Positions 1-4,880 of a stretch of DNA of 6,282 bases are shown one piece after another. The stretch's first letter is position 1, and each line of letters starts with the position of its first letter. The stretch is from assembly GCA_030615435.1 (NCBI GenBank), contig JAUWZH010000158.1, forward strand, positions 1 through 6,282, in the 5' to 3' direction. The notes under the pieces were generated by a model. The model had not been told where the DNA came from and made no database searches. It saw nothing but the letters and a program-made list of their open reading frames with translations. This DNA is from Candidatus Brocadiaceae bacterium (GTDB lineage Bacteria; Planctomycetota; Brocadiia; SM23-32). The translations under genes were made by a program, and so were the position numbers.

Positions 1-1
1 A

Positions 2-37
2 ACCCTTGGGAAGTACCAGCCTCTGGACGTCTGGTAA
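2..37 (+). CDS. Possible C-terminal tail of an upstream gene (partial)
   Basis: The frame starting at base 2 is open from the window edge and ends at a TAA at 35-37. It would encode the tail TLGKYQPLDVW. Such a tail is plausible for a gene ending just before the small-gene operon, but eleven residues cannot identify a protein. Frame 1 is also open across this region and runs into the gene at 124, so this reading is a choice between alternatives and not a proof. The bases upstream of the window would settle it. Confidence 0.3.
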   Translation, partial: TLGKYQPLDVW

Positions 38-42
38 GGAAG

Positions 43-97
43 GACATCCGGCGTGCCCGCACCGGCCGAGGCCGTGTGCGAGCACACCCCGGATGTC
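43..97. repeat. Nested inverted repeats in the leader of the first gene
   Basis: A perfect 9-bp inverted repeat, GACATCCGG at 43-51 and CCGGATGTC at 89-97, encloses two further palindromic elements. The first is CGGCCGAGGCCG at 63-74, which extends to a stem over 58-80 with one bulged base. The second is GTGTGCGAGCACAC at 74-87. The inner elements overlap, so they would be alternatives in RNA. No T-run follows, so it does not look like an intrinsic terminator. It could be a regulator-binding site, an mRNA-stabilising leader or an attenuator. The role is inference; the base pairing is read directly. Confidence 0.45.
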
Positions 98-105
98 AAA
101 CCCAG

Positions 106-119
106 AAAGGAGTGAGGAG
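106..119 (+). promoter_or_regulatory. Purine-rich ribosome binding site deciding the start at 124
   Basis: The stretch AAAGGAGTGAGGAG contains two Shine-Dalgarno-like cores, GGAG at 109-112 and GAGGAG at 114-119. The second lies 4 bases before ATG 124. The same frame is open upstream with a GTG at 76 that has no comparable site, so this element supports the shorter protein. Confidence 0.6.
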
Positions 120-123
120 AAAG

Positions 124-312
124 ATGACCGCTCGAGAACAGGAAGTGATGAAGATAATTGAGGAATCTGGGGGCAGCGCTTCCCCCACCGCTATCGGGCG
201 CGAGATGGGAGTCTCGCCGGACTATGCGGAGCAGCTCTGCCGGCACCTGGTATGGCTGACAAAGCTTTATCGCAGGGGGCGGCACTTCGAGGTCAGGACG
301 ACGAAAGTATGA
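124..312 (+). CDS. Small winged-helix-type protein (paralogue 1)
   Basis: The product is 62 residues. It starts MTAREQEVMKII and looks like a minimal winged-helix DNA-binding fold. Helix 1 is followed by a G-G-S-A-S turn, a helix-turn-helix-like stretch around residues 20-45 (TAIGREMGVSPDYAEQLCRH), and a short basic wing (LYRRGRHFEVR). It resembles the products at 323, 724 and 5962, most clearly the one at 323, where the motif D-Y-x4-C-R-x-L is shared. The ATG at 124 was chosen over the GTG at 76 because of the strong ribosome binding site at 106-119, and because it gives an N-terminus that lines up with the paralogues. The gene ends 10 bases before the next start. Function is unknown. A DNA-binding regulator is the default reading, but such small domains can also act as protein-protein adaptors. 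Confidence 0.72.
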   Translation: MTAREQEVMKIIEESGGSASPTAIGREMGVSPDYAEQLCRHLVWLTKLYRRGRHFEVRTTKV

Positions 313-322
313 GGAGGCATGC

Positions 323-727
323 ATGGGCGGAACAGAGCTTGAGGTCCTGAAGGCCGTGCGGAAGAAGGGCGGTGAAGCCTCGATCTCGGCGATAGCCTCC
401 GAAATCCGGATGGGTACGGACTATACCCGAATTGTGTGCCGTGGTCTGGGTATGGCCGACTACGTGGATGTGTTCGGAAAGGGTAGGGTACGACTCACCG
501 AGAAGGGCATGGTCGCTTTGCGAAGGGCCGCGCCCCGCGAGAAAAAAGTTGAAATAGAAGCATCCGGAGAAGAGAGCGAGCCGGAGGCGCAGGGCGACGA
601 GGAGCAGAAGCCGCTCTCTCCGGAAGAGAAATACCTGCTCTGGACCTCCAGAGAGATTGCCCTGCGGCAGGCTGATGTCCTGGGAGAAACGCCTGGAGTC
701 GGAGAAAAAAAGGAGGTGGCTACATGA
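323..727 (+). CDS. Winged-helix-type protein with acidic tail (paralogue 2)
   Basis: The product is 134 residues. Residues 1-70 form a winged-helix-like domain: a first helix TELEVLKAVRKKGG, a helix-turn-helix stretch ISAIASEIRMGTDYTRIVCR, and a wing ending in VRLTEKGMVALRR. That ending is typical of MarR/PadR-like small regulators. Residues from about 75 to 110 are rich in Glu, Lys and Pro and probably disordered. A possible helix follows (EEKYLLWTSREIALRQADVL). GAGGAGG at 311-317 lies 5 bases before the ATG. The gene ends in an ATGA overlap with the gene at 724, implying translational coupling. The tail distinguishes it from its two neighbours and might be an interaction segment. DNA binding is inferred from fold resemblance only. 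Confidence 0.8.
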   Translation: MGGTELEVLKAVRKKGGEASISAIASEIRMGTDYTRIVCRGLGMADYVDVFGKGRVRLTEKGMVALRRAAPREKKVEIEASGEESEPEAQGDEEQKPLSPEEKYLLWTSREIALRQADVLGETPGVGEKKEVAT

Positions 728-969
728 AAGGCATTGAGAAGCAGATACTGAGCGTTGTGCGCGAGTTGGGAGAGGCCGGGCCGGTCAGTATCGCGCGACG
801 TATCAGCGTGCAAGCCTCCATGGTGGAGGCTGCGTGCGAGGTCCTAGTGGAGGACGGTTACCTGTTGCGCCGCGGAGAGAAGACATACGTCCTTTCTAAG
901 GCCGGCAGCAAGGTTGTGAGCAGGAGAATTTCCCGCGGGTTCATACCCGTGCTCAAAGGGGGAGCCTGA
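724..969 (+). CDS. Small winged-helix-type protein (paralogue 3)
   Basis: The product is 81 residues, starting MKGIEKQILSVVREL. It has the same layout as the two preceding proteins. The first helix is followed by G-P-V-S-I-A-R-R-I-S-V, a recognition-helix-like stretch (MVEAACEVLVEDGYLL), and a wing (RRGEKTYVLSKAGSKVV) ending in a basic segment. Its ATG overlaps the stop of the gene at 323. AGGAGGTG at 711-718, five bases upstream, also serves it. Three such genes in tandem just before an ATPase gene suggest duplication within the operon. Specific function is unknown. The three could form heteromers or bind different operators. Confidence 0.78.
   Translation: MKGIEKQILSVVRELGEAGPVSIARRISVQASMVEAACEVLVEDGYLLRRGEKTYVLSKAGSKVVSRRISRGFIPVLKGGA
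955..964 (+). promoter_or_regulatory. Ribosome binding site for a TTG start at 974
   Basis: AAAGGGGGAG ends 9 bases before the TTG at 974 and lies inside the last codons of the preceding gene. No ATG occurs in frame before the first P-loop. The other in-frame candidates, TTG 1037 and GTG 1055, lack an equally good site, so TTG 974 is preferred. Confidence 0.5.
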
Positions 970-973
970 TCCC

Positions 974-3028
974 TTGCGTAGGTCCCCAGCGCAACCAGTA
1001 GCGACCTTGCCGGGCGCCCGTCTGCCGGCGGAACAGTTGGAGATCAGACGCCCCGTGAGCTTTCTCGACGAATGGTCCCGGGCACAGCTCGTGTTCTTCG
1101 GCGGCAAAGGGGGCGTGGGCAAGACGACCATGGCCGCGGCCGCAGGAATGGCAATCGCCCGCCGATCAACGCCCGACGGGCGCAGAATCCTCGTGCTGTC
1201 CGTTGATCCCGCTCACTCGCTGGGCGACAGCCTCGGACAGCCCGTCGGCGCTAAAGCCGTCCCTGTGCAGGACGTGGACGGCCTGTGGGCAGCGGAACTC
1301 GACGCGGCGAGTCTGGCGGACGCCTTCAGCAAGGAGAATATCGAATCCCTGCGCACCCTGCTTGACCGAGGGACGCTGCTTGACCGCTCGGACATCAATA
1401 GCCTCCTCGACCTGACGCTTCCGGGCGTGGACGAGGTGATGGCAGTGGTGGAGATCGCGCGTCTGCTGGAGGAGCGCGAATGGGATTTGATCCTCGTAGA
1501 CACTGCGCCGACCGGACACGCGCTACGCTTCCTGGCCATGCCGGACGAGATGAAACGCTGGATAGGGGCCCTGGACGTCATGCAGCGCAAATATCGCTAT
1601 TTAAGGCGCCATTTCAGTGGCAGGAAAAGGCTTCCGCCCGACGCTGCCGAGCAGTTCCTGACGGACTTCTACGGGAAGGTTGAGAAGGCCAGAGAAATAT
1701 TTGTGGCTCGTGACCGAGCAGAGTTCGTCCCGGTGGCGATCGCCGAGCCGATGGCCTTCGCTGAGACAGAGCGTCTCCTGCGAGAATTGGCCGGTTTGGG
1801 GCTGCATCCGAAGCGCCTCATCGTGAATCAGTTGATCGGGCCTTCCACGTGCATGTTCTGCGCCGCCAGGAACCGCCATCAACTGTCAGCGTTCGCCGCT
1901 GCCACTGCCTCTGCGCACCTGGAGTTGCTGCCCGTCCCCTGCTTTCCCGGTGAGGTGCGCGGCCCGAGCGAGCTGAACCGCGTCGTGAGCGTGCTCGAAC
2001 ATCTCGCCGACAAGCCGGTCGTTCTCGAAGACCTGATGGATGCCGTGCCGCTGAAGCGACGCAGGCTGAGGCGTCCCGTTGAACGCAGACGCGGCGATCC
2101 GCTGGTGCTCCGGAAAGGGACTCGTTTCACTTTCTTCGGCGGCAAGGGCGGGGTGGGCAAGACGTCGTTGGCGGCGGCCGCGGGATTACATCTGGCCGGC
2201 GCCAATCCTGACAAACGGGTGTTGTTGTTCTCCACGGATCCGGCGCATTCGATGGCCGACTGCTTCGGTGTCTCCCTCGGCCCGGATGTCGTACCCGTTG
2301 CGGCAGACAATCTTTTCGCCTGCGAGCAGGACGCGGAAGAGCTGTTCGAGCGCTTCAAGGACCGATACGGTCACTCGATTACCGACATCTTTGAGACGCT
2401 CACTTCGAGCGGCGTGAAGGTGCGGTTCGAAAAGGAATCCATGGAGCAGTTCGCCTCGCTTTCTCCGCCGGCTGTGGATGAGATCATGTTTCTCAAGAGC
2501 GTGATGGAACTGGCGGAGAGCGGCCAGTTCGACCGGATCGTCCTGGATACGGCACCGACCGGTCATGTGCTGCGGTTCCTCGAGCTGCCTGAGCTCGCTC
2601 ACGCCTGGCTGCGAGCCATCTTCAAGGTGTTGATCAAATACGGGCGCACCGCCAGCGGAGAAATGTTGGATCTGGCGCGGAGCCTGCGCCGTTTCCAGGC
2701 CGTTCTGACAGACGCCGCGCAGGCCGAATTCGTCGTGGTGAGTGTGGCCGAGCAAATGGTCGTGCGCGAGTCGGAACGGCTCCTCGAGCATCTCTCTCGA
2801 CTGGGTATTGACTGCCGTGAGGTTGTTTTTAACAAGCTGATCCCGAAAAGCAAGTGCGGCTTGTGCCGCCGAACGAGAGAAGTGCAGGAGGGCCACCTGG
2901 CGAGCTTTCGCAAGGCACATCCTGGTCTGTGCGTCATCTCGGCGCCCCTGTTCGCGCAGCCCATTGCAGGATTGGCAGCGGTCAGGGACCTGGAGTCGGT
3001 TCTGTTTAGCGCAAAGGGAAAACGATGA
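974..3028 (+). CDS. Tandem ArsA/Get3-family ATPase (two fused halves)
   Basis: The product is 684 residues with two homologous P-loop ATPase halves. Half 1 has the deviant Walker A GGKGGVGKT at residues 43-51 (signature Lys45, P-loop Lys50), the switch I segment DPAHSLGDSLG from Asp78, and the DTAPTGHALRF motif from Asp176. Half 2 repeats these: GGKGGVGKT at 389-397, DPAHSMADCFG from Asp422, DTAPTGHVLRF from Asp525. Both sites look catalytically intact. Each half carries a CxxC motif, C293-M-F-C296 and C628-G-L-C631, at the place where Get3 dimers share a zinc ion. A basic linker at about 361-376 joins the halves. E. coli ArsA is also a two-half protein, of about 580 residues, but its N-half arsenite cysteines have no counterpart here: residues 1-292 contain no Cys. 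With no arsB, arsR or arsD nearby, arsenite export is unlikely. A chaperone or targeting ATPase for a hydrophobic client, possibly a gas vesicle protein given the next gene, fits better but is inference. Start is TTG. The stop overlaps the next start (ATGA). Confidence 0.93.
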   Translation: MRRSPAQPVATLPGARLPAEQLEIRRPVSFLDEWSRAQLVFFGGKGGVGKTTMAAAAGMAIARRSTPDGRRILVLSVDPAHSLGDSLGQPVGAKAVPVQDVDGLWAAELDAASLADAFSKENIESLRTLLDRGTLLDRSDINSLLDLTLPGVDEVMAVVEIARLLEEREWDLILVDTAPTGHALRFLAMPDEMKRWIGALDVMQRKYRYLRRHFSGRKRLPPDAAEQFLTDFYGKVEKAREIFVARDRAEFVPVAIAEPMAFAETERLLRELAGLGLHPKRLIVNQLIGPSTCMFCAARNRHQLSAFAAATASAHLELLPVPCFPGEVRGPSELNRVVSVLEHLADKPVVLEDLMDAVPLKRRRLRRPVERRRGDPLVLRKGTRFTFFGGKGGVGKTSLAAAAGLHLAGANPDKRVLLFSTDPAHSMADCFGVSLGPDVVPVAADNLFACEQDAEELFERFKDRYGHSITDIFETLTSSGVKVRFEKESMEQFASLSPPAVDEIMFLKSVMELAESGQFDRIVLDTAPTGHVLRFLELPELAHAWLRAIFKVLIKYGRTASGEMLDLARSLRRFQAVLTDAAQAEFVVVSVAEQMVVRESERLLEHLSRLGIDCREVVFNKLIPKSKCGLCRRTREVQEGHLASFRKAHPGLCVISAPLFAQPIAGLAAVRDLESVLFSAKGKR

Positions 3029-3597
3029 AGAAGAGGAAAAAGCCGACTAATAGGCGCAAACATTCCCCGAAAAGGGCTAAAGCGAACGTCTCTCCGGAGA
3101 AAAACGGGCTTGCCAAGGCGGCAGCCGGTTTGCCGGGGGCGAGCGAGTTTCCTGCTATATCAATCAGCGCCAGGCTTCCGTCGCCGGCGAACGCTACAGG
3201 CCGGGTTACGCTGGCGCGGCTCTTCGGCACGAGGGGCGCGAACTGGCCGCGCGAGTTCCGGCGGATGCCTTTCCGTCCCGGCCCCCCGCAAGAGATCGGT
3301 CTGATGGGAGCGCTGGTCGGGTTCGTGAGCTCGCCGGTGCTGGGCGCGCCGCGCATGGTGCATGGAATCGCCAAGGGCGTGCGGGATGCCGCGCGGGAGG
3401 AACAGAGCCCGGAGAAGCAGGTGCTTGCCCTGCGGATGAGGCTGGAGACCGGTGAGATCACCGAAGCCGAATTCGAGCGCCAGAAGGCGCGAATTGAAGC
3501 GCGCGCGGAGCCGCCTGCCCCGAAAGGGCCCGCGGTGGAAAAGCCGCCCGCAAAAGAGGCTAAACGACCGAAGCCAAAGCGCCGGAAGGAGGACTAA
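3025..3597 (+). CDS. gvpG: GvpG-family gas vesicle accessory protein with long N-terminal extension
   Basis: The product is 190 residues. Residues 94-160 match the GvpG pattern: an N-terminal M-G-A-L-V-G-F-V-S-S-P-V-L-G-A-P-R-M-V segment, then a charged amphipathic helix with the signature LETGEITEAEFERQKARIE. GvpG proteins are typically under 100 residues and act in gas vesicle assembly; in haloarchaea GvpG is one of the accessory Gvp proteins expressed early. Here 93 residues precede the usual start: a very basic leader (MKKRKKPTNRRK), then Ala/Gly/Pro/Arg-rich sequence of no recognisable fold. The C-terminal 30 residues are Lys/Pro/Glu-rich. The ATG overlaps the ATPase stop, so the two are probably translationally coupled. 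An internal ATG at 3304 would give a normal-length GvpG of 97 residues but has only a weak ribosome binding site. The family call rests on pattern recognition, and no gvpA is visible in the window. Confidence 0.68.
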   Translation: MKKRKKPTNRRKHSPKRAKANVSPEKNGLAKAAAGLPGASEFPAISISARLPSPANATGRVTLARLFGTRGANWPREFRRMPFRPGPPQEIGLMGALVGFVSSPVLGAPRMVHGIAKGVRDAAREEQSPEKQVLALRMRLETGEITEAEFERQKARIEARAEPPAPKGPAVEKPPAKEAKRPKPKRRKED

Positions 3598-3602
3598 CCG
3601 CC

Positions 3603-4055
3603 ATGTTGATGCGTACCTTCAGCAAGGTGGATGACGAGGGACGGATTGCCATCGGGCGCAATCTTTGGAAGCACTGCCGGATGCTGGACGCGACCGAAGC
3701 CGCGTACCTGCTCGTAGCTCTGAAGGGGTGCACCCGAAAGGAGTATCTCTTTGTTTTTCGACTCGGCTTCATCCCGGCCTTGAGCATGTTCGAATGCGTC
3801 CTGGCGGGAGGGCGGTGCCCGATCGAGGACGGCTGTGTTCGCCTCGAGGACAGACTGCTCGAAGACACGTGCTTTGTGCCCAACAGCAGGGTCGAGATAA
3901 AGCTCGCAGGCACCGGCACGCTGCGCTGGCTGGCGATCCGCTGGCGGGGACCAGTCATGCGCTCGACCTTACAGATCCGCATGGACGTGCGCGGACATGC
4001 AGGAAGACGAACGGCCAAGAAAGAGAAATGGCACCGAACGCCGTTGGAGTACTGA
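3603..4055 (+). CDS. Uncharacterised protein with possible AbrB-like motifs
   Basis: The product is 150 residues, and I do not recognise it as a named family. Residues 5-27 (FSKVDDEGRIAIGRNLWKHC) resemble the start of a SpoVT/AbrB swapped-hairpin domain, whose common form is V-D-x-x-G-R-I-x-I-P-x-x-L-R. Residues 74-101 (IEDGCVRLEDRLLEDTCFVP followed by NSRVEIKL) could be a second, diverged copy. That would make a tandem, pseudo-dimeric arrangement. The segment between (YLFVFRLGFIPALSMF) is hydrophobic but too short and interrupted for a confident membrane helix. The C-terminus is strongly basic (RGHAGRRTAKKEKWHR). GGAAGGAGG at 3584-3592 lies 10 bases before the ATG at 3603; ATG 3609 is less well placed. 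It follows the gvpG-like gene by 5 bases, so co-transcription is likely. DNA binding is a guess from the motif. Confidence 0.75.
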   Translation: MLMRTFSKVDDEGRIAIGRNLWKHCRMLDATEAAYLLVALKGCTRKEYLFVFRLGFIPALSMFECVLAGGRCPIEDGCVRLEDRLLEDTCFVPNSRVEIKLAGTGTLRWLAIRWRGPVMRSTLQIRMDVRGHAGRRTAKKEKWHRTPLEY

Positions 4056-4070
4056 CGAGGGCTGTGAGCG

Positions 4071-4118
4071 GTGAAGCGACGCAACAACGGGAATAGGAAA
4101 AAGGACAGGAAGCAGTAG
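4071..4118 (+). CDS. Possible 15-codon basic micro-ORF
   Basis: A GTG at 4071 opens a 15-residue reading frame, MKRRNNGNRKKDRKQ, ending at TAG 4116-4118. It lies in the 89-base gap between the genes at 3603 and 4145. GAGG at 4057-4060 sits 10 bases upstream and is a weak ribosome binding site. The composition (nine Lys/Arg of fifteen) resembles the basic tails of neighbouring proteins. It could simply be spacer. Conservation of the frame in related genomes would be needed to accept it. Confidence 0.18.
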   Translation: MKRRNNGNRKKDRKQ

Positions 4119-4144
4119 ATCGAACTTACAGGGAGGAGAGTGGG

Positions 4145-4471
4145 ATGAGATTCTCTACCGGGAAAGAAGCGCGAGTAACCCATTCGACGGGTACGGAATG
4201 GCAGGAAGTAGAAGCACTGAAAAAGAAGCGGAATGCCAGGGTCCGTTATTCCACGGGCCGCGATTCACGTGTGCTGCATTTTACGGGGACGCTGACGGGC
4301 TATGACCCCCCTGACGAGGAGGAGGACGAGCAGCAGCAGCACGAGGGGGATGCTGAGGCGGCGGCTAAGGACAAGAAGGAACATGCAGAGCTGCGGTTCC
4401 CTTGGGGTGAGAGTCGATATGAGAAGATCCGCCGGCCGCCGCAGCGCAGCCGGGACGCCGGCTCAGAATAG
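4145..4471 (+). CDS. R-[FY]-S-T-G repeat protein A, with acidic linker
   Basis: The product is 108 residues of no family I recognise. Residues 2-18 (RFSTGKEARVTHSTGTE) and 34-50 (RYSTGRDSRVLHFTGTL) are two copies of a 17-residue unit with consensus R-[FY]-S-T-G-[KR]-[ED]-[AS]-R-V-x-H-x-T-G-T. They are separated by a Lys-rich helix-like spacer. Residues 53-80 are low-complexity acidic/Gln (DPPDEEEDEQQQHEGD), then Lys/Ala. A weak third echo, LRFPWGESRYEKI, lies at 83-95. There is no signal peptide, membrane segment or cysteine. The gene at 5575 encodes a clear paralogue with the same two units and the same N-terminus. GGGAGGAG at 4131-4138 precedes the ATG by 6 bases. The tight S-T-G and T-G-T spacing suggests a small beta-hairpin or ligand/surface-binding motif, which is inference. 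Function is unknown. Confidence 0.78.
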   Translation: MRFSTGKEARVTHSTGTEWQEVEALKKKRNARVRYSTGRDSRVLHFTGTLTGYDPPDEEEDEQQQHEGDAEAAAKDKKEHAELRFPWGESRYEKIRRPPQRSRDAGSE

Positions 4472-4498
4472 AACGTGGTAAGGAGGGCAAGCACATGG
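4459..4498 (+). repeat. Duplicated gene-start cassette, copy 1
   Basis: This 40-bp segment spans the end of the gene at 4145, the ribosome binding site (AAGGAGGG at 4480-4487) and the ATGG start of the gene at 4495. It matches 4841-4880 at 36 of 40 positions, an offset of 382 bases. The stop codon of the upstream gene falls at 4469-4471 in this copy. Confidence 0.85.
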
Positions 4499-4863
4499 AA
4501 GGCTGGATAGTCGCACGAAGACTGCTGTACAGGGAGAAGTCACGCTGGTCGAAGCCACCCGAACGGCAGTCAGCATTTTCCCGTCGGCCTGAGGAACAGT
4601 CCACATTTTCCGTGATCGAGCACAAATCCCGGTGGTCCAGGCCTCCCGAAAAAGAGTCCAGGTGGACCAGGCCGACGGGGGGGTTCGCCTGCTGTCGGGC
4701 GAGGTGGTACCGCGGTCGGCCGCACAAGTCGGCGGTGGTCAAACGCTGGTTCGGACTGCCGAGCAGCTCTGCACCATCCGATGGTCCTGTGACTGCCTCC
4801 GGTCCGAGCGCCGTCGCTTCGAAGGGCGGCGCTGAGGCGGCGGCTCAGAATAGAACATACTAA
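4495..4863 (+). CDS. Decapeptide-repeat basic protein (S-R-W-S-R-P-P-E type)
   Basis: The product is 122 residues with no recognised family. Residues 16-63 are five tandem units of 9-10 residues: SRWSKPPERQ, SAFSRRPEEQ, STFSVIEHK, SRWSRPPEKE, SRWTRPTGG. The consensus is S-x-[WF]-S-[RK]-P-P-E-x-[QE]. The following stretch is basic and aromatic (CCRARWYRGRPHKSAVVKRW), and the rest is Ser/Ala/Gly-rich and probably disordered. The pentapeptide GRPHK at residues 74-78 recurs at residues 4-8 of the next protein, with 11 identical bases underneath (4718-4728 and 4890-4900). AAGGAGGG ends 7 bases before the ATG. The last codons lie in the duplicated cassette at 4841-4880. The C-terminal half could be a recent fusion or decayed segment. 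A structural or binding role is a guess; the repeats are directly visible. Confidence 0.65.
   Translation: MEGWIVARRLLYREKSRWSKPPERQSAFSRRPEEQSTFSVIEHKSRWSRPPEKESRWTRPTGGFACCRARWYRGRPHKSAVVKRWFGLPSSSAPSDGPVTASGPSAVASKGGAEAAAQNRTY
4540..4683 (+). repeat. Five diverged ~30-bp tandem units encoding a decapeptide repeat
   Basis: The DNA under residues 16-63 of the preceding gene repeats with a period of 27-30 bases. Copies 1, 4 and 5 begin with a Ser-Arg-Trp codon run; copies 2 and 3 have Phe in place of Trp. Divergence at the base level is considerable, so the units are old or under protein-level selection. Confidence 0.7.
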
Positions 4864-4880
4864 GGGGGGCAAGCACATGG
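4841..4880 (+). repeat. Duplicated gene-start cassette, copy 2
   Basis: This is the second copy of the segment at 4459-4498, with differences at the bases matching 4458+17, +19, +20 and +26. It carries the ribosome binding site (AAGGGGGG at 4862-4869) and the ATGG start of the gene at 4877. Here the preceding gene reads through in another frame, as AQNRTY, and stops at TAA 4861-4863. The shared block is therefore conserved as DNA and not as protein at its 5' part. Confidence 0.85.

Noticed and set aside
76..123. In-frame extension of the first gene to GTG 76 or to the window edge
   Set aside because: The strong ribosome binding site at 106-119 and alignment with the paralogues both favour ATG 124. 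The extension overlaps the inverted repeats.
2186..2920. Long open frame on the minus strand inside the ATPase gene
   Set aside because: It lies opposite the second ATPase half, whose motifs are unmistakable. It has no ribosome binding site and no recognisable product, so it is a GC-rich shadow.
974..3028. Arsenic-resistance operon (arsA)
   Set aside because: There is no arsB, arsR, arsD or arsC neighbour, and residues 1-292 contain no Cys, so the classical N-half arsenite ligands are missing.
3665..4096. Alternative + frame overlapping the gene at 3603
   Set aside because: It has no ribosome binding site and Arg/Gly-rich shadow composition. The 3603 frame has a good site and plausible domain motifs.
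3560..4183. 207-residue minus-strand frame opposite the gene at 3603
   Set aside because: It has no convincing start signal and no domain features, and it runs against the uniform + orientation of the operon.
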